From positions 89,753 through 153,752 of the forward strand of contig PAPH01000022.1 in NCBI GenBank assembly GCA_002709005.1: a stretch of DNA of 64,000 nt. The letters are read 5' to 3'. The position numbers and the translations under genes were made by a program. Source of the stretch: Hyphomicrobiales bacterium (GTDB lineage: Bacteria; Pseudomonadota; Alphaproteobacteria; Rhizobiales; Rhizobiaceae). Under the pieces are notes generated by a model. The model was not told the origin of the DNA. It ran no database searches and saw only the letters and a list, made by a program, of their open reading frames with translations. Positions 54,439 through 63,260 of this stretch are shown here, one piece after another (the stretch's first letter is position 1; the number at the start of each line of letters is the position of its first letter).

Positions 54439-54860
54439 ACGCGGCCCTCGACTATCCCGTCCCTTACGAGGACAAGGACAATGCGGCGTTTCTCACCGCC
54501 TGGCGGGAGGAGGGCAAGCTTCTCCTCCAGAAGGCGGCAGAGGGCGGCAAGCCGTTCTTTTATCCCCGCCCGATCTGCCCCTATACCGGCTCGCGTGATC
54601 TGGTCAGCGTAACCGCGAGCGGCAAGGGCCGGATCGTGTCCTATTCGTTCGTGCTGCGCCCCAATCATCCGGCCTTCAACGAGGAAGTGCCGATCATTCT
54701 GGCCGAAATCGCGCTCGAGGAAGGGGCGTCGCTGCTCGGCCGCATCATTTGTGACGACACCGGCCGGATCGCCAGCGGTCTGGCCGTCGAACTCCTGCCG
54801 TCCGCGGAGGCTCGGCGCTATCCCCTTCCGGCCTTCCAATTGAGGGCGGAAGCGGAATGA
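54435..54860 (+). CDS. DUF35 OB-fold protein with reduced zinc ribbon
   Basis: 141 residues. The DUF35 pattern is present: an N-terminal helix region, the RPICPYTGSRDL knuckle near 45-56, then SGKGRIVSYSFVLRP and an OB-fold. The N-terminal zinc ribbon usually has a CxxC knuckle; here only C48 remains and the second position is Thr (CPYT). Zinc binding is probably lost. It overlaps the thiolase-like gene, consistent with a complex of the Ltp2/ChsH2 kind. Confidence 0.85.
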   Translation: MNAALDYPVPYEDKDNAAFLTAWREEGKLLLQKAAEGGKPFFYPRPICPYTGSRDLVSVTASGKGRIVSYSFVLRPNHPAFNEEVPIILAEIALEEGASLLGRIICDDTGRIASGLAVELLPSAEARRYPLPAFQLRAEAE

Positions 54861-55837
54861 GCAACGCCGTCCTCAATTTCACCGACGCCGACGTCAGCGA
54901 GATCCTCGCCTGGGCGCCCCTGATCGACACTTTGGAAGAGGCCTTCCGACGTGGCGCTCACAGCCCGCCGCGGCCGCATTTCGACATCGAGGTCGAGGGC
55001 GAACCCAATGGTACGCTTCTGTTGATGCCGGCCTGGGTGGAGAACCGTCATATCGGCCTGAAGACGGTCACGGTGTTTCCCGGCAATGCGGAGCGGTCGG
55101 AGCCGGCGGTCAATGCGCAATATCTGCTTTTCAGCGCCACCAACGGCGCGTTGGTGGCAATCTTCGAGGGCGGCGCCTTGACGCTTCGGCGCACGGCGGC
55201 TGCGTCGGCGCTTGCCTCGCGCTATCTGTCCCGCCCCGATGCGCGCCGTCTGCTCGTCGCCGGCACCGGTCGTCTCGGTCCCAACCTCGCCGCCGCCCAT
55301 GCCTCGGTTCGCGATCTCGATGACATCGCGATCTGGGGCCGGAACATCGACAAGGCGCGTAAGGCGGCACAGGAGTTGGCCGAAGCCGGCTTGCCGGCCC
55401 GTGCCGCAGAAGATCTGGAGACGGAGGCCCGCGCCGCCGACGTCATCTCCTGCGCGACCTTGGCGCGCGAACCTCTGATCATGGGCGAATGGCTGAAGCC
55501 CGGCGCGCATCTCGATCTCGTCGGTGCGTTCACGCCGCAGATGCGCGAGGCCGATGACACGGCGCTCCAGCGGAGCAGCGTTTTCGTCGATACGTTCGAT
55601 GGCGCGCTCGCCGAGGCCGGCGAACTGGTGCAGTCGCTTCGCAGCGGAGCCATCAAGCGCGACGACATAGGCGCGAGCCTGTTCGAACTGGCGAGGGGCG
55701 AACATCCGGGCCGAACGAGCGCAGAGGAGATCACCCTGTTCAAGTCGGTCGGTTGTTCGCTCGAGGACCTCGCGGCCGCCGAATACTGCGCGGCGCGACC
55801 TCCCGTCCGGTCGCGCGATGTCGCACCCGCGGTCTGA
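54857..55837 (+). CDS. Ornithine cyclodeaminase / mu-crystallin family protein, second copy
   Basis: 326 residues, overlapping the DUF35 gene by 4 bp. The Rossmann segment is AGTGRLGPNLAAAH near 134-147, IGLKTVTVFPGN carries the conserved Lys and LRRTAAASALASRYL the conserved Arg. It is not a close copy of the protein at 34801. The family reduces imines or deaminates amino acids with NAD(P). Its place at the end of a CoA pathway is unusual and suggests that the substrate contains an amine or imine. Confidence 0.85.
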   Translation: MSNAVLNFTDADVSEILAWAPLIDTLEEAFRRGAHSPPRPHFDIEVEGEPNGTLLLMPAWVENRHIGLKTVTVFPGNAERSEPAVNAQYLLFSATNGALVAIFEGGALTLRRTAAASALASRYLSRPDARRLLVAGTGRLGPNLAAAHASVRDLDDIAIWGRNIDKARKAAQELAEAGLPARAAEDLETEARAADVISCATLAREPLIMGEWLKPGAHLDLVGAFTPQMREADDTALQRSSVFVDTFDGALAEAGELVQSLRSGAIKRDDIGASLFELARGEHPGRTSAEEITLFKSVGCSLEDLAAAEYCAARPPVRSRDVAPAV

Positions 55838-57008
55838 AACGCCGCCCCGAACGTCCGGATTCGCCGGAACATGGGCCATTCCGATCGTTTACGCGGTTGC
55901 GGTTCTGGCGCGCAGCTCGATCATCATCGTCATCCCGACGCTCGCGTTTGACAGTCTCGGCGCCGCGAGCCTCGTCAGCGTCGTCTACCTCACTGCCAGT
56001 GGCTGTGGGCTGGTTATGAGCATGGCCGCCCCGCAGGTTCTCCAGTCCATCGGACCATGGGGCGTGACGATCCTCGCCTCGATATCTGGGCTGGCGGCGG
56101 CCCTCATGTTTTGCGTTCCCGGTCCTGCGACGCTGATCGCCGGCTTGGCGTTGCATTTCCTCATGGTCCAGCTCTTCGAGACCGCGACAAATGTCTATGC
56201 GCTCAACACGATTTCAAGACGCGATCTCGCCCGCTTCGAGCCGAGGCGGATCATGCTCGCGGGCTTCGCCTATATCGCCGGCCCGGCGATCGGCGCTCTG
56301 TTGCTCGCCCATGGCGCGTCCTGGTCACCGTTCCTGCTAAGCGGCCTCTGCGTGGTCCTCGTGCCGTTTCTCGTCGCCGGCCTGGTGCCGAACGCGCGCT
56401 ACCGGGCACCGCCCTCGATAGTTGCCGTGCGCGGCGGCTTCGCGGTACGTCAGTTTCTGCGTCAGCCCCGTCTCCGGCTCGCCTGGATGCTCGCCATCGG
56501 ACGGGCGGGATGGTGGCAGATGTTCTTCGTCTGCACGCCGATCCTGGCCGCCATCGGCGGCATCGGCGTCGGACAGACGGGGACGATCGCCAGCGCCGCC
56601 TCGGCGTTGTTGCTGCTTGCGCCGTTGTGGGGCCTGGTCCTGCGGAAACTGGGACTGCGGCGCTTCATGTTCCTCGCCTACGCCACCTGCGGCGCGGCGA
56701 CCGCTCTTGCGGGTTTGCTCGCCGGATGGTCGTTCGGATGGGCGGCGGCCGCGTTGATCGTCTCCGCCATTGCAATCAGCGGCGTCGACAGCGCCGGCAA
56801 CACGCCGTTCATGCGCGCAGTCAGAATTCGGGACCGCACGCGGATGGTCCCGATCTACAATACCTACCGGGAGATGTCGCAGCTCGTGCCGGCCATGGTC
56901 TACGCCGTGCTTCTGACGACATTCGGGGTGGGCTCGGTCTTCATCGTCTCGGGCTTGGCCCTGGGAGTGATGTCGATATTCTGCCGGAGACTGCCGAGGC
57001 GTGCGTGA
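55818..57008 (+). CDS. MFS-type membrane transporter
   Basis: 396 residues with about 11-12 hydrophobic helices (for example AIPIVYAVAVLARSSIIIVIP and the final FIVSGLALGVMSIF). The RRDLARFEPRRI loop lies in the first half. It overlaps the OCD-family gene by 20 bp, so the start could be slightly later. Possibly an exporter of a by-product or an alternative importer. It ends the operon, convergent with the RraA-like gene 18 bp away. Confidence 0.8.
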   Translation: MSHPRSETPPRTSGFAGTWAIPIVYAVAVLARSSIIIVIPTLAFDSLGAASLVSVVYLTASGCGLVMSMAAPQVLQSIGPWGVTILASISGLAAALMFCVPGPATLIAGLALHFLMVQLFETATNVYALNTISRRDLARFEPRRIMLAGFAYIAGPAIGALLLAHGASWSPFLLSGLCVVLVPFLVAGLVPNARYRAPPSIVAVRGGFAVRQFLRQPRLRLAWMLAIGRAGWWQMFFVCTPILAAIGGIGVGQTGTIASAASALLLLAPLWGLVLRKLGLRRFMFLAYATCGAATALAGLLAGWSFGWAAAALIVSAIAISGVDSAGNTPFMRAVRIRDRTRMVPIYNTYREMSQLVPAMVYAVLLTTFGVGSVFIVSGLALGVMSIFCRRLPRRA

Positions 57009-57026
57009 ATACGGCCGGCAGAGGTC

Positions 57027-57680
57027 CTATTTGCCCGTTTCCATGGCAAATAGCTCAGGGATAGAAGCGCCCGAGCGGATGTCTCCGACCCAGCCCTCTT
57101 CCTTGACCAGATGGGCCTGCGCGGCGGCGAGGATTTCGTCGGCGCGTTGGAGCGGAACGACGACGACGCCGTCGTCGTTTCCAAGAACGATATCGCCGGA
57201 ACGCACGGGAACACCGCCGACCGAGGCCAGACCGTCGAGTACACCGCCGAATCCCTGGTGCGGACCTTTCGGCGTGGCCGCGCTGCAATACATCGCCAGC
57301 CCCGCCTCGCGCATGTCGGCCAGGTCGCGAACCGCGCCGTCGACGACAGCACCGCCGAGTTTCCGGTAGGCCGCCTCTTCGGCCATGACTCCGCCCCACA
57401 CGGCGATCTCCCGCACGCCGGCGGCATCGACGACGACGATCTCACCGGGCTTCGCCTCGGCGATCATGATGCAGATCGGCCAGCAGTCGCCGACCATCGT
57501 CGTCACCGTCCGTGCCTGGCCGCAGATTGGTGTGCCCGGCGCGATCGGCTTGATCGCGGAGTTCATCACCTGTGTGCGGGTCATGCAGTCGGAGGCGACG
57601 GCCGGCGGGATCTTCCGCCAGGCTTCGATCTCGTCGGCGCTCAGAATCCTGTATTGCGGGTGATGTCTTTCGAGTGCCAT
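57027..57680 (-). CDS. RraA-like / 4-hydroxy-4-methyl-2-oxoglutarate aldolase family protein
   Basis: 217 residues of the RraA/HMG-aldolase family. The active-site region is GGAVVDGAVRD with R118 and D119, and the family segment GDIVLGNDDGVVVVP follows near 165-179. Such proteins are class II pyruvate aldolases or oxaloacetate decarboxylases; true RraA regulators lack the catalytic set. Encoded last in the - strand importer operon, so it probably cleaves the final 2-oxo/hydroxy acid to pyruvate. Confidence 0.88.
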   Translation of the reverse strand: MALERHHPQYRILSADEIEAWRKIPPAVASDCMTRTQVMNSAIKPIAPGTPICGQARTVTTMVGDCWPICIMIAEAKPGEIVVVDAAGVREIAVWGGVMAEEAAYRKLGGAVVDGAVRDLADMREAGLAMYCSAATPKGPHQGFGGVLDGLASVGGVPVRSGDIVLGNDDGVVVVPLQRADEILAAAQAHLVKEEGWVGDIRSGASIPELFAMETGK

Positions 57681-57696
57681 GGGAATGGTTCCTGCG

Positions 57697-58716
57697 TTAC
57701 GCGACCTTGGAATTCCAGCCGGGATTGACGTTGTTTCGGAGATTTCCCGCCACCAGATATTCCATCAGGATCTCGGCAGAGAAGGTTCGCATGTCCCGGT
57801 AGGCCGCTTCGGAATAGAAGGCGGCGTGGGGAGAGAGGACGAGCCGGCCCGCGAGCCAGTCCTCGTTGTTCCGCCAGGCCTCCACCAGCCTTGGCGTGGA
57901 GACCGGTGGCTCCTGCGGGAACACGTCGAGCCCGGCTGCGGCGACGTGGCCGCTCCGCAGCGCATCGTAAAGCGCGTCGATATCGTAGAGCCCGCCGCGG
58001 GCGATGTTGATGAAGGTCGCGTCCGGCTTCATCGCTGCGAATTCGCGAGCACCCATCATTTCCCGGGTGTTTGCGGACAGCGGGACATGCAGGCTCACCA
58101 CGTCGCTTTGCCCCAGAAGCGCCTCGAGGCTGCGCACCCGCTCATAGCCGAGACTCAAATCGTGGCCTTCGGGCAGATAGGGATCATAATAGACGATCTT
58201 CATGTCGAAGGCCGCCGCCCGTCTGGCGATCGCCGTGCCGATCCGTCCCATGCCGACGGCGCCGAAAGTGGTCTTGCGCAACCGTCGCACGACCGGCGCG
58301 TCCTCGGCGACGAAGCCCGCAACTGGGTCCTTGCGCATCCGCGCCTCATAGGTGCTGAGCCCGCGTGTCAGATGCAGCATCATAGCCATCGCATGGTCGG
58401 CGACTTCGGTCGTGCCGTAGTTGGGGACGTTCGCGACGGGAATTCCGCGCTGGTGGCAAGCGGCCGTGTCGACATTGTCGAAGCCCACACCGACGCGAAC
58501 GATCAACCGGCAATTTGCCAGCTTGGCGACGACCGCGGCATCGATGCGCATGCGGTGCCAGACGAGAACTGCGTCGCAAGCGTTCCACACATCATCCGGA
58601 ATCGCGCTGGAATTGGTTTCGTCATGGACGAGATAGTCGATGGTATCCCCGGAGACGCCGCGCTCGACATCGAGATCGCGAAAATGGGCGTCCGGCACCA
58701 GAACCTTGAATGGCAT
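57697..58716 (-). CDS. D-2-hydroxyacid dehydrogenase (NAD-dependent)
   Basis: 339 residues from the ATG at 58716, with AGGAATA upstream. NAD motif G155-x-G157-x2-G160 in VGMGRIG; the ARGG segment holds the substrate Arg, followed by GLDVFPQEPP (Glu region) and LSPHAAF (catalytic His). The family interconverts D-2-hydroxy acids and 2-oxo acids. Together with the FMN enzyme (61017) and the RraA-like aldolase, it suggests an operon for a 2-hydroxy or 2-oxo acid. Confidence 0.9.
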   Translation of the reverse strand: MPFKVLVPDAHFRDLDVERGVSGDTIDYLVHDETNSSAIPDDVWNACDAVLVWHRMRIDAAVVAKLANCRLIVRVGVGFDNVDTAACHQRGIPVANVPNYGTTEVADHAMAMMLHLTRGLSTYEARMRKDPVAGFVAEDAPVVRRLRKTTFGAVGMGRIGTAIARRAAAFDMKIVYYDPYLPEGHDLSLGYERVRSLEALLGQSDVVSLHVPLSANTREMMGAREFAAMKPDATFINIARGGLYDIDALYDALRSGHVAAAGLDVFPQEPPVSTPRLVEAWRNNEDWLAGRLVLSPHAAFYSEAAYRDMRTFSAEILMEYLVAGNLRNNVNPGWNSKVA

Positions 58717-58737
58717 TGTCGGTATTCCTGTTTCTAA

Positions 58738-59490
58738 TCAGAGAACCTTGTCGAGAAAGTCCTTCAGACGCGGGTCGGAAGGAGACTTGAACAAGGTGGA
58801 GGGAGGGCCGTGCTCGACGATGACCCCCCGGTCGGTGAAGAAGACCTCGTCGGCGACTTCCTCGGCGAAGCGCATTTCATGGGTGACGAGAACGCAGGTC
58901 ATGCCTTCGGCGGCAAGGTCGCGGACGACGCTCAGCACTTCGCTGACCATCTCGGGGTCGAGTGCAGCCGTGATTTCGTCGAAAAGGATGACCCGCGGCT
59001 CCATCGCCAGCGCCCGGGCGATCGCCACGCGTTGCTGCTGCCCGCCGGAGAGTTCGCCCGGATAGGCGCTCTCCTTGCCCGTCAGCCGCACCTTGGCGAG
59101 TAGCTTTTCCGCACGGTCGCGCACTTCGTCGGCGTTTTGGCGGAGCACCTGGACCGGCGCCATCATCAGGTTCTGCATCACCGTACGGTGCGGGAACAGA
59201 TTGTACTGCTGGAACACCATCGCGACCTCATGGCGGAGCGGAATGAGCTTCTTGTCCGACCGCAGCGATTCCACGGAAAAATCGCCGACCCTGATGGTGC
59301 CGCTGTCGATCGGCGTCAGCCCGTTGATGCAGCGCAGGATCGTCGACTTGCCTGATCCCGACGGACCGATGATGCAGACGACGCCACCATCGTTGACTGA
59401 CAGCGAGATGCCCTTGAGAACCTCGAACAGGCCGAAGGATTTGCGCACGTTGCGCATCTCGATGAGGGGAGAGGTCTGGGACGTTGTCAT
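58738..59490 (-). CDS. ABC ATP-binding protein, polar amino acid/opine type
   Basis: 250 residues, started at 59490 by ATGA overlap with the permease. Walker [10 protein letters not shown], signature [16 protein letters not shown], Walker [14 protein letters not shown] and [13 protein letters not shown]. This is the GlnQ/OccP/HisP group. It powers the importer formed by the two permeases and the binding protein of the same operon. Confidence 0.92.
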   Translation of the reverse strand: MTTSQTSPLIEMRNVRKSFGLFEVLKGISLSVNDGGVVCIIGPSGSGKSTILRCINGLTPIDSGTIRVGDFSVESLRSDKKLIPLRHEVAMVFQQYNLFPHRTVMQNLMMAPVQVLRQNADEVRDRAEKLLAKVRLTGKESAYPGELSGGQQQRVAIARALAMEPRVILFDEITAALDPEMVSEVLSVVRDLAAEGMTCVLVTHEMRFAEEVADEVFFTDRGVIVEHGPPSTLFKSPSDPRLKDFLDKVL

Positions 59491-60290
59491 AGCGATACGG
59501 ACCCGATGCGCCGTTCGAGGCAGCGCGTTAGAATTGCGATTGGAAACGCGAAGAGGAAGAACAGGAACAGGATGTAGATGTAGAAGCCGGAAGCCGTCTC
59601 GCTGCCGGTGGTGGCGATGATCACCTTGGCGGCGGAGAGAATGTCGGATGCCCCGGTCACCACGACGAGGCTCGTGCCGATGAACAGCATCGCATAGATC
59701 GTCATCAGGTTCGGGATCATCAGCGGCAGCGCCTGGGGCAGGATGATGTGGCGCAGGATCTGCAGGCGCCGGTAACCCAGCGAACGTGCCGATTCCCACT
59801 GGGCGCTAGGGATCGCCTGGATGCCGCCGCGAAAGATCTCGGCAATGTTGGCCGCGACCGGCAGCGACAGGCCGATCACGGACTTGATGAAGGGCGAGAT
59901 CGTGACATAGACCCCGAAGATCTCCACCTCGAACGGCAGGAGATAGAGCATGGCGTAGAGCACCACGAGCCAGGGAGAATTGCGCAGCACGTTCATGACG
60001 ACATCGGAAACATGCCTGACGATGGAGAACTCCGCGATCAGCCCGACGCCGAGGATGACCCCGCCGACCGCGGCGATCGCCATGGCAATGATGCTCATTG
60101 CGATATTGGCGAGAAATCCCCCGTCGAGACTGGTGATATCCGGAGAGCCGGTCAAAAGGGTCGGCGTGCGTTCGGCCATCAGGCCCAGCATCGCGCCGGT
60201 GTTGTCGCCATAGACGGCGGCGAACAGGCCGAGCAGGCAGAGTGGAACGCCGACGATGCCGAGCAGGAATGTGCGCAATTCGCTGTTCAT
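59487..60290 (-). CDS. Polar amino acid/opine-type ABC permease, second of pair
   Basis: 267 residues from the ATG at 60290 (ATGA overlap). An N-terminal helix, a periplasmic stretch ([16 protein letters not shown]), then the HisM/OccM-type domain with [19 protein letters not shown] and the docking loop [23 protein letters not shown]. Longer than its partner because of the N-terminal extension. Confidence 0.9.
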   Translation of the reverse strand: MNSELRTFLLGIVGVPLCLLGLFAAVYGDNTGAMLGLMAERTPTLLTGSPDITSLDGGFLANIAMSIIAMAIAAVGGVILGVGLIAEFSIVRHVSDVVMNVLRNSPWLVVLYAMLYLLPFEVEIFGVYVTISPFIKSVIGLSLPVAANIAEIFRGGIQAIPSAQWESARSLGYRRLQILRHIILPQALPLMIPNLMTIYAMLFIGTSLVVVTGASDILSAAKVIIATTGSETASGFYIYILFLFFLFAFPIAILTRCLERRIGSVSL

Positions 60291-61003
60291 GCCTGGTCCA
60301 CCCCGTATCCTGGAATGCGGATCATCGAGGTCAGGCGGCGCATGAGCACAACGACGAGGCTCGCGATGACGACATAGAGCGCCCAGATCAGGAGCATCAC
60401 TTCCATGTTGCGGAAGGTCTCGACCATGATCTGCGTCGCCCCGTACATGATGTCGGCCACGGCCACGAGAGCGGCCTGCGAGGAGGTCTTGATCAGGCTG
60501 ACGACATTGTTCGTCATGGCCGGCATGCAAAGCCTCAGCCCTATTGGGAGCTCGACGTGGCGAAAGGTTTGAAACCGGGTGTAGCCCAGTGAGCGGGCGC
60601 CTTCGACCGTCTGCGACGGCACGCCGATGAGGCCCGAGCGGATGATCTCGACGGCGAGCGCACCGTTGTAGAGCCCGAGCGACAGGACCGCGCAGGTGAA
60701 GCCGGAAAACAGCGGCACGGTTCGCCCGGTCACGGGATCGGTCAGCGACAGGCCGACACTCGAGAGCATGAAATACAGGAAGAAGAGCTGGACCAGCGGC
60801 GGCGTATTGCGAAACAGTTCGACCAGAACGGTGGTGATCGTCTCGAGAACCGGGATGCGGAAATGCAGGAACAGGGCGCCGACGATGCCGATCGCCAGCA
60901 TCAGCAGAATGCCGAGCAGGCTCATCAGCAATGTCGTGCCGATCCCGGTGATGAGCCACTGCTGATAGAGCGGATCGCCGAGCCAGCTGAAATCGAGGGT
61001 CAT
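60287..61003 (-). CDS. Polar amino acid/opine-type ABC permease, first of pair
   Basis: 238 residues. HisQ/OccQ-type domain: LITGIGTTLLMSLLGILLML at the N-terminus, LVELFRNTPPLVQLFFLYF near residues 70-88 and the docking loop QTVEGARSLGYTRFQTFRHVELP. Overlaps the second permease by 4 bp. With it, forms the heterodimeric channel. Confidence 0.91.
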   Translation of the reverse strand: MTLDFSWLGDPLYQQWLITGIGTTLLMSLLGILLMLAIGIVGALFLHFRIPVLETITTVLVELFRNTPPLVQLFFLYFMLSSVGLSLTDPVTGRTVPLFSGFTCAVLSLGLYNGALAVEIIRSGLIGVPSQTVEGARSLGYTRFQTFRHVELPIGLRLCMPAMTNNVVSLIKTSSQAALVAVADIMYGATQIMVETFRNMEVMLLIWALYVVIASLVVVLMRRLTSMIRIPGYGVDQA

Positions 61004-61016
61004 GGGCGCTTCTTCC

Positions 61017-62204
61017 TCATTCCCGGATCATTTCGACGTTGCCGATTTCGCCGGGGCTGTTAATGCCGAGAAGGGCCATGTTCATGCTGACTTCCCGGGT
61101 GAGAAGGTCAATCGCATGGGCGACGCCCCTCGTTCCTCCGGCGGCCGCCGCCAGAAGCATCGGGCGGCCAACAAAGACGAAATCCGCTCCGGCCTTGAGC
61201 GCCTTGAGCACGTCCGAGCCGCGACGGACCCCTCCATCATAGAGCACCGGAATGGCGAGGCCTCGATCCGTGATGCGGCACAGCGCATCAAGCGCCGCGA
61301 TCGAGCAGTCGATCTGCCGGCCGCCGTGATTGGAGATGATCACGCCGTCTACGCCGGCCTTCTCGGCTGCGGCTGCATCGGCAGCGCTCATGATCCCCTT
61401 GATCAGCAATTTGCCCGTCCATCGCTTGCGGACGAGCTCGACATGACGCCAGGAGAAGGCGTCGCGCCGACCGATGTCGCGGACCAGGGTGGAGGAGAGG
61501 ACAGGGGGGCCGGCGGAAGCATCCATGTTCTCGAAACGATAGCCGAGCCCGGCCATCCCGTCGCTCAACAGAACCTGCCAGAGCCATCGGGGGTGGCTCG
61601 CCCCTTGCCATGCAAGCCGAAGGTCGCCCTTGCGAACGGGAGAGACGAAACCGTGGCGCGCGGCGCGCTCGTGCAGAGGGTGGACGGCGGTATCGGCCGT
61701 CAGCACCAGCGTGCCGAACCCCGCGGCGGCGACCCGGTCGACGAGCCCGTTGATACGGTCGTCCTCGCCGGGGAGATAGGCCTGGAACCAGCTCGAGGGA
61801 GCAGCCTTCTGGACCGCCTCCATCGCCGTCAGCGAGGCGCCGCTGAGGATAAACGGTACGCCTGCCGCTTCGGCCGCCCGGGCGAGGGTGATGTCACCGT
61901 CGCGTGCGATCATCCGGCTGAATCCCATCGGGGCGATGCCGAACGGAGCAGCGTAGTCCTTCCCGAAGAGCGATGTGGCGGTGGAACGCCCGGACACGTC
62001 CACCAGCACATTGGGAACGAAGGCGCGTTCCCGGAAGGCGCGCAGATTGCGTTCGTGGACGGCGCCGTCCTCGGAGGCGCCCGCCACATAGTGAAACAGA
62101 GCGGGTGGAAGGATGCGACGGGCGTGCTGCTCGAACTCGGCGAGATTGGCCGCACGTCGAGCTGCATCGCCACGCGCCGGCGGTTTCGTCGTCACTGCGT
62201 ACAT
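61017..62204 (-). CDS. FMN-dependent 2-hydroxyacid dehydrogenase/oxidase
   Basis: 395 residues from the ATG at 62204; the upstream extension lies in the binding-protein gene. TIM-barrel FMN protein: N-terminal ALFHYVAGASEDG, APMGFSRM, and the active-site ISNHGGRQID with the proton-abstracting His and substrate Arg; DGGVRRGSDVLKALKAGA and VGRP bind FMN phosphate. It oxidises an L-2-hydroxy acid (lactate, mandelate or glycolate-like) to the 2-oxo acid. It sits inside an amino-acid-type importer operon, between the binding protein and permeases. Confidence 0.92.
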   Translation of the reverse strand: MYAVTTKPPARGDAARRAANLAEFEQHARRILPPALFHYVAGASEDGAVHERNLRAFRERAFVPNVLVDVSGRSTATSLFGKDYAAPFGIAPMGFSRMIARDGDITLARAAEAAGVPFILSGASLTAMEAVQKAAPSSWFQAYLPGEDDRINGLVDRVAAAGFGTLVLTADTAVHPLHERAARHGFVSPVRKGDLRLAWQGASHPRWLWQVLLSDGMAGLGYRFENMDASAGPPVLSSTLVRDIGRRDAFSWRHVELVRKRWTGKLLIKGIMSAADAAAAEKAGVDGVIISNHGGRQIDCSIAALDALCRITDRGLAIPVLYDGGVRRGSDVLKALKAGADFVFVGRPMLLAAAAGGTRGVAHAIDLLTREVSMNMALLGINSPGEIGNVEMIRE

Positions 62205-62222
62205 GAAGAGGTCCGAAACGGG

Positions 62223-62246
62223 GATCGGGGTCCGAAGACCCCGATC
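62223..62246 (-). terminator. UUCG-capped stem-loop after the binding-protein gene
   Basis: On the - strand the stem GATCGGGGTC / GACCCCGATC closes a TTCG loop flanked by C-G, the very stable C(UUCG)G tetraloop. It starts five bases past the SBP stop, inside the operon, and no T-run follows. Confidence 0.7.
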
Positions 62247-62250
62247 GGGA

Positions 62251-63144
62251 TTACATTTTCGACTTGGCTTCTTCGGCGCGCTTGGCGACGTAGTCGCTCT
62301 TGCCGAGATTGTATTTCTCCTCGCCCTCGACAAGCAGGCCGGCTGCTTCCGCCTTGTTGATGCCGGCGTTGACGGCGGCGAGGAACTCGGGCTCGTTCTT
62401 GCGCACGCCGCCGGCGATCGGCACATAGTCGATGGTGTCGAGGGCGATCTTGTACTTGTCCTTCCAGCCGTCCTCGCTCACCTTCATGTTCAAGTTCGGG
62501 CCGTCATAGGCGATCGCGTCGCAGCGGCCGGTCTCGAAGGCGTTGTAGATCTCGGCCGTGCCGGAGAAGAGAACGAGCTCGGCGCCGAGCTTTTCGGTCA
62601 GCATGCGATTGTACAGGTTGCCCTGGCTGCCGCAGATGCGCTTGCCCTTGATATCGTCCCAGCTCGCATATTCGGCGTCCTTGGGCGCCATCAGCACCAT
62701 GCCGGCCATCATGTAGTAGTAGTCGGTGAAATCGATGACCTTGCCGCGATCCTCGGTGACGCCGAGCGTGGCGAAGATCACGTCGATGCGGCCGGCATTG
62801 AGAAATTCGATGCGGTTTGAGGCGACCACCGGCACGAATTCGATCGCGTCTTCCGAACCGAAAATGTCCTTGGCCACGGCTTTCGCCAGTTCGACCTCGA
62901 AGCCGACGAGCTTGCCGTTTTCGTCCGTATAGCCGAACGGGACGTAGTCGTTCCGGATGCCTGCGATCAGCTTGCCGCGTTCCTTGACGCGCTCGAGCTG
63001 GTCCGCATGCGCGGCAGGCGCGCCGAGGGTGGCGAGAACCGCGCCGGCAACGGCGGTGAGGGCGGCCGACCGCAATGCGTTGAGCACCGACCTGCGGGTC
63101 GGGCGGTATGCCGGAGTGGAATTCCTGGTGGACTGCAAAGACAT
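62251..63144 (-). CDS. ABC substrate-binding protein, family 3 (polar amino acid/opine type)
   Basis: 297 residues; the ATG at 63144 is preceded by AAGGGGAACCAT. A Tat-like signal PTRRSVLNALRSAALTAVAG and a cleavage site near AAHA are visible. The mature part, ERVKERGKLIAGIRNDYVPFGYTDENG region, is typical of SBP_bac_3 proteins such as OccT/HisJ; VGFEVELAKAVAKDIFG follows. It is the first gene of the seven-gene - strand operon. Its ligand could be an amino acid, an opine or a hydroxy acid. Confidence 0.92.
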   Translation of the reverse strand: MSLQSTRNSTPAYRPTRRSVLNALRSAALTAVAGAVLATLGAPAAHADQLERVKERGKLIAGIRNDYVPFGYTDENGKLVGFEVELAKAVAKDIFGSEDAIEFVPVVASNRIEFLNAGRIDVIFATLGVTEDRGKVIDFTDYYYMMAGMVLMAPKDAEYASWDDIKGKRICGSQGNLYNRMLTEKLGAELVLFSGTAEIYNAFETGRCDAIAYDGPNLNMKVSEDGWKDKYKIALDTIDYVPIAGGVRKNEPEFLAAVNAGINKAEAAGLLVEGEEKYNLGKSDYVAKRAEEAKSKM

Positions 63145-63230
63145 ATGGTTCCCCTTGTTTGGTTTGCCGTTTGCATGGCGGCCCGCCTGTCGGATTGGAA
63201 CGGGCTTTTAAAGGATGGGGGCTGTAGCAT

Positions 63231-63249
63231 AATAAGCAAATAGATTATT
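63231..63249 (-). promoter_or_regulatory. AT-rich dyad AATAA-N9-TTATT
   Basis: Lies between the divergent binding-protein and LysR genes, 38 bp from the lysR start and 12 bp from the ATAA-N7-TTAT box. Two adjacent sites of this kind fit the bipartite recognition/activation sites used by LysR proteins. It could be the activation site for the - strand operon. Confidence 0.45.
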
Positions 63250-63260
63250 GTCGCTGCAGA

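Noticed and set aside
57027..57680. RNase E inhibitor RraA
   Set aside because: The catalytic Arg-Asp pair and the catabolic operon favour the aldolase/decarboxylase branch of the family.
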